Shown: positions 32,951 to 42,217, counted from the stretch's first letter. The stretch: 64,000 nt of DNA from Tepidibacter hydrothermalis (GCF_029542625.1 NZ_CP120733.1:1860001-1924000); one strand, 5' to 3'. Program-made: numbers and translations. The notes: generated by a model not told the origin, from the letters alone.

Positions 32951-34297
32951 TTATTTATTCATAAATTCATTTTCTATAAATTTGGTATGGTGTTCATCCT
33001 TTATAAAAACTTCACTTGCCATTAATTTTTTCTGAAATTCAACATTACTTTCTACACCTTCTATAATTAATTCATCTAATGCTCTTTTCATTCTATTTAT
33101 ACATTCTTCCCTATCATTTGCCCAACATATAAGTTTCCCTATCATAGAATCATATAAAGGTGGTATAGTATATCCCCCATATACAAAACTATCAAACCTT
33201 ACTCCAAGCCCTCCAGGAACATGAATAGATTCTATTGTACCAGGACAAGGTCTAAAGTCATTAAATGCATCTTCAGCATTTATTCTACATTCTATTGCAT
33301 GACCGTTAAACTTTATATCTTCCTGCGAATAAGGAATCTTTTCTCCAGATGCTATTAATATTTGTAATTTTATCAAATCAATTCCAGTTATCATTTCACT
33401 AATAGGATGCTCTACTTGTATTCTAGTATTCATTTCTATAAAATAGAAATTTCTATCCTTATCGACTATAAATTCAACAGTTCCAGCACCTATATAATCT
33501 ACAGATTTTGTTGCTTTTACAGCAGCATCATATAATTCATTTCTAGTCTTTTCGTCTAAATACGGAGAACGACATTCTTCTATAACTTTTTGATTTCTTC
33601 TTTGCATAGAACAATCTCTATCTCCAAAATGAACCACATTTCCAAATGAATCTCCAAAGACTTGTACCTCTATATGTCTAGGATTTTTTACATATTTTTC
33701 TAAATACATCTCATCATTTCCAAATGAAGATAATGCTTCAGCTTTGGCTATATCGAAATTAGCTACTAATTCTTCTTCATCATTAGCAACTCTCATTCCT
33801 TTACCTCCACCTCCACTTGAAGCTTTTACAAGAACAGGATATCCAATTTCTTTAGATGTTTCAATTGCATCTTTTATATTTGAAATTATCCCTTTTGATC
33901 CCGGAACAACAGGTACATTAGCTTGTATCATAGTATCTCTAGCTGTTGATTTATCACCCATTTTGTCTATTTGTTCATACTTTGGACCTATAAATGTAAT
34001 ATTATTCTCTATACATTTTTTAGCGAAAGTAGAGTTCTCAGATAAAAATCCAAATCCTGGATGAATTGCATCGCATTTCATTTTCATAGCTAAATATATT
34101 ATATTATCTATATTATTGTAACTCTCACTTATCTTATTAGGACCTATGCATATAGATTCATCTGCCATATATCTGTGTAGAGATTCTTTATCTGCTTGAG
34201 AATATATAGCAACAGTCTTTATACCCATTTCTTTACATGTTCTTATTATTCTAACAGCTATTTCCCCTCTATTTGCAATAAGTAACTTTTTTATCAT
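32951..34297 (-). CDS. accC: Acetyl-CoA carboxylase biotin carboxylase subunit
   Basis: Carboxylates biotin on AccB with ATP and bicarbonate. 448 residues with the ATP-grasp fold: LIANRGEIAVRIIRTCKEM, IHPGFGFLSEN, the glycine-rich KASSGGGGKGMR, the FGDRDCSMQRRNQKVIEE substrate loop, FIEMNTRIQVEHP and the C-terminal DSMIGKLICWA. It starts 15 bases after accB with an AAGGAGG site. Confidence 0.97.
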   Translation of the reverse strand: MIKKLLIANRGEIAVRIIRTCKEMGIKTVAIYSQADKESLHRYMADESICIGPNKISESYNNIDNIIYLAMKMKCDAIHPGFGFLSENSTFAKKCIENNITFIGPKYEQIDKMGDKSTARDTMIQANVPVVPGSKGIISNIKDAIETSKEIGYPVLVKASSGGGGKGMRVANDEEELVANFDIAKAEALSSFGNDEMYLEKYVKNPRHIEVQVFGDSFGNVVHFGDRDCSMQRRNQKVIEECRSPYLDEKTRNELYDAAVKATKSVDYIGAGTVEFIVDKDRNFYFIEMNTRIQVEHPISEMITGIDLIKLQILIASGEKIPYSQEDIKFNGHAIECRINAEDAFNDFRPCPGTIESIHVPGGLGVRFDSFVYGGYTIPPLYDSMIGKLICWANDREECINRMKRALDELIIEGVESNVEFQKKLMASEVFIKDEHHTKFIENEFMNK

Positions 34298-34312
34298 AAT
34301 ATCCTCCTTTAA

Positions 34313-34765
34313 TTATCCGTTAACTTTAATCTTAAATAAAGGTTGATCGTATTCAACTAATTCTTCATTTTCTACTAATACCTCTATAATTTCTCCATCA
34401 ACATCACACTCTATTTCGTTCATAAGCTTCATAGCTTCAAGAATACACAGTGTATCTCCATTTTTAACTTTATCTCCAACATTAACAAAATTACCACTTT
34501 CAGGGCTTGCAGCTGAATAAAAAGTCCCCATTATAGGAGCATTTACTATATATGTATTATCATCAGTTTCAATTTTTTTAATTTCTTCATTGTCAGTTGT
34601 TATTATTTCTTTTTTAGCTTCATCTTTTATACTAGGTACACTATCTGTAGTAGTAATATCACCTTTTTGTATAGATAATTTTAAATCATTCATTTCTATA
34701 TCAAATTTATTTATACTAGTTTTATCTATTGCCATAATTAATTCTTTGATTTCATTTATATTCAT
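34313..34765 (-). CDS. accB: Biotin carboxyl carrier protein of acetyl-CoA carboxylase
   Basis: 150 residues. N-terminal segment (about 1-70) is acidic and flexible. The biotinyl domain (about 72-150) has the acceptor lysine K113 in ILEAMKLMNEIE. First gene of the acc operon; the promoter and a FapR-like palindrome lie just before its GGAGG site, so the whole operon is probably repressed or induced according to malonyl-CoA. Confidence 0.96.
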   Translation of the reverse strand: MNINEIKELIMAIDKTSINKFDIEMNDLKLSIQKGDITTTDSVPSIKDEAKKEIITTDNEEIKKIETDDNTYIVNAPIMGTFYSAASPESGNFVNVGDKVKNGDTLCILEAMKLMNEIECDVDGEIIEVLVENEELVEYDQPLFKIKVNG

Positions 34766-34781
34766 AAATTATACCTCCTTT

Positions 34782-34799
34782 TTATACCTGGTACTAATA
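34782..34799 (-). promoter_or_regulatory. Probable FapR operator
   Basis: On the minus strand, TTAGTACCAGGTATAAA matches 14 of 17 positions of the FapR consensus TTAGTACCTRGTACTAA. It lies between the -10 box and the accB ribosome site. FapR represses fatty-acid synthesis genes until malonyl-CoA binds it. Confidence 0.62.
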
Positions 34800-34808
34800 C
34801 TATATTCT

Positions 34809-34838
34809 ATTATAGCATATTATTATTTGGACATACAA
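34809..34838 (-). promoter_or_regulatory. Sigma-A promoter of the acc operon
   Basis: TTGTAT (34833-34838) and TATAAT (34809-34814) are 18 bases apart on the minus strand, with the operator directly downstream. Confidence 0.72.
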
Positions 34839-35034
34839 TAAAAAAGTCTTCCTTTGGCGATTTTAAATATAAATTTTTTTAAAATTCGTCCAACACTACC
34901 TATTAGCGCATGTCCCCAACAATTGTTACTAGCTCTATTACTCAGAGTAGTAGATACTATAGTGATTTTAGCAATGTCAGTCATAATTTTAAAATATTTA
35001 GCTCATTATGAGAATATAATTTCTTATTGTTTAT

Positions 35035-35078
35035 TAAAAAAGATACTGTTGACTAATTAGTCAACAGTATCTTTTTTA
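35035..35078 (-). terminator. Terminator of the ispH-S1-cheR run
   Basis: AAAAAGATACTGTTGACT and AGTCAACAGTATCTTTTT with a four-base loop; ends the minus-strand transcript at the cheR stop. Confidence 0.88.
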
Positions 35079-35849
35079 ATTTGACTTTCCATAAAAAAAT
35101 GTTTTTATAGGTTTTAAATTATATTTATTTGGCATTATTATTTGTTCTGTACTTCCAACAAATAAAACACCATTGCTGTTTAATGACTTACTAAAATTTG
35201 AATATATATCAGCTTTAGCTTCTTCTGTAAAATATATCATTACATTCCTACAAACTATCAAATCACAATTATCCATATACTTATCTTCTAATAGATTGTG
35301 TCTTTTAAATGTAACTCTATTTTTTATTTCTTCCTTTATCACAAATTTATCTGCTTTTTTATCAAAATACTTACTTGTGAATTCTTTAGGTAGATTTCTT
35401 AAGCTCTTCTCTTGATACACGCCTAATTTAGCCTTCGCCATGGCCTCTTTATCAAGATCACTTGCAATAATATTGATTTTATTTAAAGGCATAAATTTAC
35501 TAAGTAGCATAACTAATGAGTAAGGTTCCTCACCTGTAGAACAAGCTGCACTCCATATTTTTAAATTTTTATTTTTTTTCATAAGATCAGGAATTATAGT
35601 ATTTTCCATAACATTCCATTGTTCCAAATTCCTATAAAATTCTGACACATTTATAGTCATATAATTTATAAATTCATTGAACAAATCTTTGTTTTTATTT
35701 ATAGCATCAAAATACTTTTCAAAATCATTATATCCATTTCTCATAGCTAGTGACTCTAATCTTCTATTCATCTGCTTTTCTTTATATAAAGAAAGATTTA
35801 TTCCTGTTTTTTTATAAATTTTGTCTTTAAAAAGATCATATCCTTTCAT
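35076..35849 (-). CDS. cheR: Chemoreceptor glutamate methyltransferase CheR
   Basis: SAM-dependent methylation of receptor glutamates in chemotaxis adaptation. 257 residues: N-terminal helical domain (about 1-75) with NRRLESLAMRNG, FINYMTINVSEFYRN, the SAM motif IWSAACSTGEEPYSLVMLL, IIASDLDKEAMAKAK, CRNVMIYFTEEAK and GVLFVGSTEQI. It overlaps the S1 stop by one base (TAATG), so it is translated from the housekeeping ispH-S1 transcript rather than a chemotaxis operon. No other che gene is in the window. Confidence 0.95.
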   Translation of the reverse strand: MKGYDLFKDKIYKKTGINLSLYKEKQMNRRLESLAMRNGYNDFEKYFDAINKNKDLFNEFINYMTINVSEFYRNLEQWNVMENTIIPDLMKKNKNLKIWSAACSTGEEPYSLVMLLSKFMPLNKINIIASDLDKEAMAKAKLGVYQEKSLRNLPKEFTSKYFDKKADKFVIKEEIKNRVTFKRHNLLEDKYMDNCDLIVCRNVMIYFTEEAKADIYSNFSKSLNSNGVLFVGSTEQIIMPNKYNLKPIKTFFYGKSN

Positions 35850-36892
35850 TAAATGTCTTCGTCCTCCTCTTTTATATTCATAGTAAGTTCTATCTTTTCA
35901 TTTTCATTATCAATATTTATTATCTTAACGCTCACATCTTCGTCTACTTTAACTACATCTTTTGGATTTTTAACAAACTCATAAGAAAGATTGGATATGT
36001 GTACAAAGCCATCGATTGCATCGTTTAATTTTACAAAAACTCCATAATCTTTAACTACCTTTACCTTACCACTTACAATATCTCCTACATTGTAACTTTC
36101 TACAAACTCATCCCAAGGTCTTTTTTGTAATGCTTTTATACTAAGCGCAAGTCTTTGAGTTTCTTTATCTAAAGATATAACTTTAACTTTAACTAAATCT
36201 CCTATTTTATATTCACATTCATGCTTTCTAGCCCAAGATAGCTCAGAATTATGAACAAGTCCTACAAAACCATTTAAATCTACAAATACTCCATAATCCT
36301 TTATATCTTTAACTGTACCTTCTAACAAATCTCCACTTTTTACACTTTCCATAAAATCTAACTTTTTCTTTTCTTCTTCTTTAATTAAAATATTTTTTCT
36401 TGAAAGAACAAATCTTTTTTTACTAGAATCTACATCTATAATTTCACAACTCATAATCTTATCTTTATATTCTTTGAAATCTATCTTATTAATATACTTT
36501 GTATTTATATGGCTAAGTGGAATAAATCCTCTTATACTTTTATAACTTACTATAAGTCCACTCTTAGATTCTTCGGTTACCTTAACATCTATAATTTGTC
36601 CTATTTCTAATTCACTCCATATTTTTACTTCTTGAGCTCGTTTATTAGAAACTATAACATCCCCTGAATTTCTATCCATTTTTATAACTTTAACGTTAAT
36701 AATATCTCCAATTTTTATTTCTTCATCCTCACAAACCTCTGATTTAGGAAGAACTCCATCAGTTTTATAATTTAGATCAATATAGTATTCATCATATTTT
36801 TCTAAAATAACCTTACCTTCTACAGTTTGCCCTACCTTTATAGTTTTGAATAAATCTTCTTCTTTAAGTAACTGTTCCATTTCATTACTCAT
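35849..36892 (-). CDS. rpsA: S1-domain RNA-binding protein (ribosomal protein S1 homologue)
   Basis: 347 residues with four S1 OB-fold repeats (roughly 15-85, 100-165, 185-255, 270-340). The third and fourth are most typical: VKDYGVFVKLNDAIDGFVHISNLS and VKDIKDYGVFVDLNGFVGLVH (read in part). Low-GC S1 homologues bind mRNA and assist translation. The ATG at 36892 has GGGAGAG before it, unlike the ATG at 36913. In many Clostridia this protein is fused to IspH; here the two are separate neighbouring genes. Confidence 0.88.
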   Translation of the reverse strand: MSNEMEQLLKEEDLFKTIKVGQTVEGKVILEKYDEYYIDLNYKTDGVLPKSEVCEDEEIKIGDIINVKVIKMDRNSGDVIVSNKRAQEVKIWSELEIGQIIDVKVTEESKSGLIVSYKSIRGFIPLSHINTKYINKIDFKEYKDKIMSCEIIDVDSSKKRFVLSRKNILIKEEEKKKLDFMESVKSGDLLEGTVKDIKDYGVFVDLNGFVGLVHNSELSWARKHECEYKIGDLVKVKVISLDKETQRLALSIKALQKRPWDEFVESYNVGDIVSGKVKVVKDYGVFVKLNDAIDGFVHISNLSYEFVKNPKDVVKVDEDVSVKIINIDNENEKIELTMNIKEEDEDI

Positions 36893-36922
36893 GTATTCAT
36901 CTCTCCCTTGCATTTATTTTAA

Positions 36923-37768
36923 TCAAATATTTTTTATAAATTTTATTACATCTTCGATTATCCAACTAGGAGTTGATGCTCCCGCCGTTATCCCAACAAA
37001 AGAATACTTCTTAATATCATAGGCATGTAAATCACTCACAGTCTCTATATGGTATGTTTCAACATTTTCCTCGCATATTTTGACCAATTTCTGAGTATTG
37101 GAACTATGTTTACCTCCAATTACAATCATACAATCAACTTCTTTAGAAAGTTGACTTGCTGACTTTTGTCGGTCTCTAGTTGCCAAACAAATAGTATTGT
37201 GTACAATGACATCTTCTAAAATATTTTTTAATTTTTCACTTATTTCTTTATACATATTTAGATTTATAGTAGTCTGGGCAACCACGCAATACTTCTTATA
37301 ATTTCTAGGAATTTCACTTAAATCCTCTATATTTTTTATAGTTATAGCCTCATTATTGCACCAACCATTTATTCCTACAACTTCTGGATGAGATTTGTCC
37401 CCTACAATTATAATTTTATAACCTTTATTATAATATTCATTAGCTATATCTTGTATTTTTTTTACAAAAGGACAAGTAGCATCTATAACCTTAAGATTCT
37501 TATCTACAGCATTTCTATATATATCTTTTGATACACCATGAGATCTTATTATAATCTTGGATTTTTCATTTACTTTATCTAGGTCATCCACAACATTTAA
37601 CCCTTTATCTTCATATACTTTTACAGCTTGTTTATTATGTATAAGCGGCCCTAGTGAATAAACCTCATCATCATTCATAGTTTCCAATTCTTCCCAAGCC
37701 ATATCCATAGCTCGTTGTACTCCAAAACAAAATCCAGCATAATCAGCAATTTTAAACTTCAAATACAC
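36923..37768 (-). CDS. ispH: 4-hydroxy-3-methylbut-2-enyl diphosphate reductase IspH
   Basis: Last step of the MEP isoprenoid pathway, forming IPP and DMAPP with a [4Fe-4S] cluster. 281 residues. Three cluster cysteines are seen in AGFCFGVQRA, DATCPFVKK and HNTICLATRDRQ, with the catalytic TIN loop (QTTINLNMYKE) and SHGVSKD. It lies six bases after plsC and before the S1 gene. Confidence 0.96.
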   Translation of the reverse strand: MYLKFKIADYAGFCFGVQRAMDMAWEELETMNDDEVYSLGPLIHNKQAVKVYEDKGLNVVDDLDKVNEKSKIIIRSHGVSKDIYRNAVDKNLKVIDATCPFVKKIQDIANEYYNKGYKIIIVGDKSHPEVVGINGWCNNEAITIKNIEDLSEIPRNYKKYCVVAQTTINLNMYKEISEKLKNILEDVIVHNTICLATRDRQKSASQLSKEVDCMIVIGGKHSSNTQKLVKICEENVETYHIETVSDLHAYDIKKYSFVGITAGASTPSWIIEDVIKFIKNI

Positions 37769-37774
37769 CCCTCC

Positions 37775-38368
37775 TTAATCTCCATATTTTTTAATATTTT
37801 CTCCTACAATATCCAAAGCGTGTTGGCTCAACATTTCATATTCTTTTGAATTTAGTTTTTGTCCATAATATGATTCAAAACTTATAGGTTCATCTATGTA
37901 TATAGTGATTTTAGTAAATAATTTATAAGTAGTTATTATGGATACAGGACAAACTCTAGCCTTACCTCTAATTGCCAGCATACTTGTTCCCGCTTTTGCC
38001 TTGCCTAATTTTTCTTGTTTCATTCTACTACCTTCAGGAAATATGCCCAAAGCTCCATTTGATTTCAATATTTTAAGAGCTGTTTTTATAGTGGATATAT
38101 CTGTTTTACTTCTGTCAACAGGAAAAACATTTATGTTTTTTAAAAAACTTCCAACTATTTTATTATTGAACAGTTCTTTTTTTGCCATATAAGAAACCTT
38201 CCTTGGCATAAAAGAGCCAATTAACATAGGATCTAAATTATTTTTATGATTTGAAGCAAATATCAGCGGTTCATCCATAGGAACTCTTTCTTTACCTATT
38301 ACCTCTATTTTATAAAATATACTTATAATTGGAATAAATATACCTGCACATACCTCGTATAATCCCAA
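37775..38368 (-). CDS. plsC: 1-acyl-sn-glycerol-3-phosphate acyltransferase PlsC
   Basis: Makes phosphatidic acid at the membrane. 197 residues. Motif I ASNHKNNLDP (the NHx4D catalytic pair), motif II-III around NVFPVDR and IFPEGSRMK, and motif IV RVCPVSII. Hydrophobic N-terminal segment. It lies 12 bases after cmk in a conserved cmk-plsC-ispH-S1 order known in Clostridia. Confidence 0.93.
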   Translation of the reverse strand: MGLYEVCAGIFIPIISIFYKIEVIGKERVPMDEPLIFASNHKNNLDPMLIGSFMPRKVSYMAKKELFNNKIVGSFLKNINVFPVDRSKTDISTIKTALKILKSNGALGIFPEGSRMKQEKLGKAKAGTSMLAIRGKARVCPVSIITTYKLFTKITIYIDEPISFESYYGQKLNSKEYEMLSQHALDIVGENIKKYGD

Positions 38369-38380
38369 ATAACTCTCCTC

Positions 38381-39028
38381 CTATTTTATATATTCCATTA
38401 TATCAGAAACTACTTCTTCTATGTTTTTACTAGTAGTATCTATTTCTACAGCATCGTCAGCTTTAATAAGTGGAGCAAATGATCTTTTTGAGTCTATATC
38501 ATCTCTATTTTTAATATCATTAACTATATCATCTAAATTTATCTTATGTCCTTTTGCTTTTAATTCCACATACCTTCTTCTTGCTCTTTCATTTATGCCA
38601 GCCGTTAAGTAGAACTTAAGATTTGCATCTTTAAATACATAACTTCCAATATCTCTACCATCCATTATTACAGAATATCTTTTACCCATTTTTCTTTGAA
38701 GCTCTACCATTATCTCTCTTATTTCTTTTATTTGTGCAACTTTTGAAACATTTCCACTTACACTTAAAGTTCTTATTTCTTCATTTACAATTTCATTATC
38801 TAAATATATATTATTGTCTTTAAAGTCTATCTGAGTTTTTTTAGCCATTTCTATCAAAGCTTCTTCATCATTAATATCAATTCCATCTCTTATAGCTTTA
38901 TATGTAATAGCTCTATACATCGCTCCTGTGTCTATATAGTTTATATCTAATTTATTTGATACTATCTTTGCAATGGTACTTTTCCCTGCCCCTGCTGGTC
39001 CATCTATCGCTATAACCATATTATTCAT
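38381..39028 (-). CDS. cmk: Cytidylate kinase
   Basis: Phosphorylates CMP and dCMP. 215 residues. P-loop IDGPAGAGKSTIAKI, NMP-binding DTGAMYRAITYKAI, DGRDIGSYVFKDA, and the lid RARRRYVELKAKG. The ATG at 39028 is chosen because AAGGAG is eight bases before it; the upstream GTG lies inside that site. It overlaps the aroH stop by eight bases. Confidence 0.96.
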   Translation of the reverse strand: MNNMVIAIDGPAGAGKSTIAKIVSNKLDINYIDTGAMYRAITYKAIRDGIDINDEEALIEMAKKTQIDFKDNNIYLDNEIVNEEIRTLSVSGNVSKVAQIKEIREIMVELQRKMGKRYSVIMDGRDIGSYVFKDANLKFYLTAGINERARRRYVELKAKGHKINLDDIVNDIKNRDDIDSKRSFAPLIKADDAVEIDTTSKNIEEVVSDIMEYIK

Positions 39029-39404
39029 TAGATTCACTCCTTATACTTAAATCTGTTCTTAATTTTTTTGCCTCATTCAAATAAATATGAACTATTTTGT
39101 CTTTTTCTGTATCTGTATTTACATGCATCAATACTCTTATACATTTACCTAAACTATTTTTTATATACTTTTCTTCAAAATTCAAAAGAGGTATATCATT
39201 AAGACCTAATAATTCTCTTACAGCAACCGATGCATATACTTCATCTAAATCCCTTGTCATAGTAAAGATAATACTAACTATATTTTCTTCTTGTAAATTA
39301 TTCATATCTATTATTTTTTGTATTAATATTTTTGTTTCATTCAATATACACAATTTTTCATTTTTTTCTACAGTAGTCGCGCCTCTTATCGCTAATGTCT
39401 TCAT
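39021..39404 (-). CDS. aroH: Monofunctional chorismate mutase, AroH class
   Basis: Rearranges chorismate to prephenate for Phe and Tyr synthesis. 127 residues of the trimeric AroH fold: AIRGATTVEKNE, IIFTMTRDLDEVYASVAVRELL and CIRVLMHVNTD contain the active-site Arg, Glu and Tyr/Arg pattern. The ATG at 39404 has a GGTGAT site, preferred over 39425. It is coupled with cmk. Confidence 0.92.
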   Translation of the reverse strand: MKTLAIRGATTVEKNEKLCILNETKILIQKIIDMNNLQEENIVSIIFTMTRDLDEVYASVAVRELLGLNDIPLLNFEEKYIKNSLGKCIRVLMHVNTDTEKDKIVHIYLNEAKKLRTDLSIRSESNE

Positions 39405-39439
39405 TTTATCACCATCGCAAATCAATATTATATCAAATT

Positions 39440-40645
39440 TTATACACTTATACCAGCTAGATAGCCCGTTGAAAAGGCAATTTGAAGATTATATCCTCCA
39501 GTTAAACCTTCTATATCAATAACTTTTCCAGCATAATAAAGATCTTTTATAACCTTCGATTCCATAGTAGATGAATCAATAGATTTAACACTTATTCCTC
39601 CTGAAGTAACTATAGATTCATTTATACTTTTCGTTCCACTACAATTCAATTTTAATTCTTTTATACTCTCTACTATCTTATTTTCTTCTTCTTTTGTTAA
39701 ATTATTTGGCTTTTTATCAATATTCAAATATTCTAATAAATGTTTTGTAAAATTAACCGGAAGAATTTCTTTTAAATTATTATATATACTTTTATTATTA
39801 TTCTTTCTTATAATTTTACGTACTTCATTTTTTGTAACCGTTGGAACAAAGTCAAAATTCAATTCAATATTTCCATCTTTTAAATATTTATTTATATAAG
39901 AAGATAAGTTAAGTATAACAGGTCCAGTTAGTCCAAAGTGTGCAAATAAAATATCACCATCCATACTTATCTTTTTATTCTTAAAGTATTTTGCAGATAC
40001 CTTTACATTTTTTAATGAAATTCCTTGCAAATTCCTTATCCAATCTTCATTAAACACAAGAGGGACTAAAGCAGGATATATTTTAGTTATATTCTCTCCA
40101 TGTTTTTTGAGTATACTATGAATTTTACCATCAGATCCTGTTTTAGGATAAGAATGTCCACCAGTAGCAATTATTACTTTGTCAGCTTTTACTATAGATT
40201 CATCGTCCAAAATCACACCTTTAATTTCTTCGTCTTCAACAATAATATCTATAAGTGTTTTTTCGTACATTATCTTTACTCCAACTTCATCCATCTCATC
40301 CTGTAAAGTTTTTATTATTATATCAGATCTGTCGTTTTCAGGATAAACCTTAAAATCTTCTTCTATTTTAAATTCAATACCACGTTCTTTAAAAAACTCT
40401 AAAAGATCTAAGTTAGTAAAAGTATACAAGCTACTATATAAAAATTTAGGATTTTTTATTATTTTTTCTAAAAAATCTTCTATTTCCCTCATATTAGTTA
40501 TATTACATCTTCCGCCACCTGTTATTTTTAATTTTTTTCCTACTTCCTTATTTTTTTCTATTAATATTACTTCATTATTTTTAGCTGCTACTATTGCAGA
40601 CATCATACCTGCAGGTCCTCCACCAATTACAATAACTTTACTCAT
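39440..40645 (-). CDS. HI0933-family FAD-dependent oxidoreductase (BaiN/YhiN-like)
   Basis: 401-residue flavoprotein. Rossmann FAD site VIVIGGGPAGMMSAI, KKLKITGGGRCNITNM (family hallmark), VIIATGGHSYPKTGSDG, FAHFGLTGPVILNLS, TSGGISVKSID and AGKVIDIEGLTGGYNLQIAFSTG in part. Reaction unassigned for most members; BaiN relatives act on bile acid intermediates, but that should not be transferred. The start at 40645 overlaps the phosphatase gene by eight bases and has GGAAGGTG. Confidence 0.9.
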   Translation of the reverse strand: MSKVIVIGGGPAGMMSAIVAAKNNEVILIEKNKEVGKKLKITGGGRCNITNMREIEDFLEKIIKNPKFLYSSLYTFTNLDLLEFFKERGIEFKIEEDFKVYPENDRSDIIIKTLQDEMDEVGVKIMYEKTLIDIIVEDEEIKGVILDDESIVKADKVIIATGGHSYPKTGSDGKIHSILKKHGENITKIYPALVPLVFNEDWIRNLQGISLKNVKVSAKYFKNKKISMDGDILFAHFGLTGPVILNLSSYINKYLKDGNIELNFDFVPTVTKNEVRKIIRKNNNKSIYNNLKEILPVNFTKHLLEYLNIDKKPNNLTKEEENKIVESIKELKLNCSGTKSINESIVTSGGISVKSIDSSTMESKVIKDLYYAGKVIDIEGLTGGYNLQIAFSTGYLAGISV

Positions 40646-41258
40646 ATTTTTCACCTTCCAAATGACTTGTGTCATTAGTCTTTATTATTACAGGCCCATA
40701 ATTTCTAAATTCTACTATATTCAAAGCTGTATTGTCCTGTTTTATTCTATATATATTTGATAATTCACTTTCTAGCAAGCTTAATAATAATACTTTTATG
40801 GACATTCCATGAGATACTAACACTATATTAGAATTTTCATGCTTTTCATTTAATTCATTTACGCAATTTAACAATCTTTGTTTTAATTTGTACAAATTTT
40901 CTGCCTCAGGTATTAAAGCATTATGGGGCTCATTTCTCCAAACAGTATAAATATCAGAATAGTCTTTTTTTATTTCTTCAATAGTAAGACCTTCCCACTT
41001 TCCAAAATTTATTTCTCTAAGATCTTCTCTATATTCTATCTTTTTACTTAAAGTATTAGAAATCATCTCAGAAGTTTGAATCGTTCTACCTAGGTCACTA
41101 CTATATATATAATCTATATCGTAGTTTGAAAGTTTTTTGGCAAGTCTTTGAGCTTGTTTAATCCCATTTTCAGTTAGTTTTGAATCTCCATGACCTTGAG
41201 TTCTACCATCTATATTCCAAAAAGTCTCTCCATGTCTTACTATAAAAAATCTATTCAT
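40638..41258 (-). CDS. Histidine phosphatase family protein (phosphoglycerate mutase-like)
   Basis: 206 residues. The catalytic FIVRHGETFWNIDGR (phospho-accepting His in RHGE), IYSSDLGRTIQTSEMI, the second Glu in LREINFGKWEG, and the second His in VLVSHGMSIKVLL are all present. Could be a cofactor-dependent mutase (GpmB-like), CobC-type or broad phosphatase. First gene of the run that continues to cheR. AAGGAGG precedes the start. Confidence 0.88.
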   Translation of the reverse strand: MNRFFIVRHGETFWNIDGRTQGHGDSKLTENGIKQAQRLAKKLSNYDIDYIYSSDLGRTIQTSEMISNTLSKKIEYREDLREINFGKWEGLTIEEIKKDYSDIYTVWRNEPHNALIPEAENLYKLKQRLLNCVNELNEKHENSNIVLVSHGMSIKVLLLSLLESELSNIYRIKQDNTALNIVEFRNYGPVIIKTNDTSHLEGEKYE

Positions 41259-41325
41259 ACAAATCCTCCTATTATCTATTATAATTCCAACTAAATATTA
41301 TATAATAAATCTCTCCAAAATAAAA

Positions 41326-41354
41326 AGAAATAGGAAAATTTCCTATTTCTCGTC
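41326..41354 (-). terminator. Terminator of the kor-rpiR operon
   Basis: AGAAATAGGAAA and TTTCCTATTTCT palindromic stem over the regulator stop codon, followed by a T-rich run on the minus strand. Confidence 0.75.
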
Positions 41355-42203
41355 ATAGACATGGTACTCTTTCCATATAGTTTCTAATTTATCAAAATAC
41401 TCTTTTATTTCTTCTTTTTTTCTCATACCTATAGCAACTATTATTGCATTTGCAACACTTAAAGGTGCAACCAAAGAATCAACAAATGATGCCATGTTGC
41501 TCTTAACCGGAATAATTTCTTCAGATATAGACGCAACAGGTGCAAGTATACTATCTGTTAATGATATTATGCTAGCTCCTTGTTCTTTTGCATAATTCGC
41601 CAATTCAAATGTTCTTTTTGAATATCTTGGAAAACTTATAGCTATTACTAGATCATCCTCTGTAACTTTAAGAATTTGCTCAAATACATCGCTTATCCCA
41701 TAACTTACTATATTTACATTATCTAAAATTATATTTAAATAAAAACCTAAATATTCCGATATAGCAGCAGAACTTCTAAGACCTACTATATATATTTTTT
41801 TTGCTTTTAATATTTTGTTTATACCTTTTTGAAAACTTTCCTCATCTAATTCTTCTATAGTTGTTTTTATATTTTCTATATCAGATTTTAATACTTTTTT
41901 AAGTATAGTCCAATCATTAGAATACTCTTTAGACATTTCTACTCGTTGGACAGTTGTAAGCTTTGTCTTTATAAGCTCTTGTAGTGATTTTTGAAGTTTA
42001 GGATATCCATCAAATCCTAATGCGTTAGCAAATCTAACTACAGTAGACTCACTTACACCTACTTTTTCACCTAACTTACCAGCAGTCATAAAAGCCGCTT
42101 TGTCATAGTTTGCAAGTATAAACTGAGCAATAAGTTTTTGTCCTTTACTTAATTTTGGGAACTGTTCTTTTATAATGACAATTAAATCTTTAGTTTCTTC
42201 CAT
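41343..42203 (-). CDS. MurR/RpiR family transcriptional regulator
   Basis: 286 residues. N-terminal helix-turn-helix (about 1-80): FPKLSKGQKLIAQFI, MTAGKLGEKVGVSESTVVRFANALGFDGYPKLQ. C-terminal SIS domain (about 125-255) that binds phosphosugar: KIYIVGLRSSAAISEYLGFYL and VIAISFPRYSKRTFELANYAKEQGA. It starts 14 bases after korC, so it appears to be the last gene of the 2-oxoacid oxidoreductase operon and could control it. The effector is unknown. Confidence 0.9.
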   Translation of the reverse strand: MEETKDLIVIIKEQFPKLSKGQKLIAQFILANYDKAAFMTAGKLGEKVGVSESTVVRFANALGFDGYPKLQKSLQELIKTKLTTVQRVEMSKEYSNDWTILKKVLKSDIENIKTTIEELDEESFQKGINKILKAKKIYIVGLRSSAAISEYLGFYLNIILDNVNIVSYGISDVFEQILKVTEDDLVIAISFPRYSKRTFELANYAKEQGASIISLTDSILAPVASISEEIIPVKSNMASFVDSLVAPLSVANAIIVAIGMRKKEEIKEYFDKLETIWKEYHVYDEK

Positions 42204-42217
42204 ATAAAATTTAACTC

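Larger units (their letters stand above)
34766..35075. other. Upstream region of the acc operon
   Basis: About 310 bases. It contains the acc promoter and operator (34782-34838), a 53-codon minus-strand frame (34823-34984) without a ribosome site that I do not accept as a gene, and the cheR terminator (35035-35078). Confidence 0.55.
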
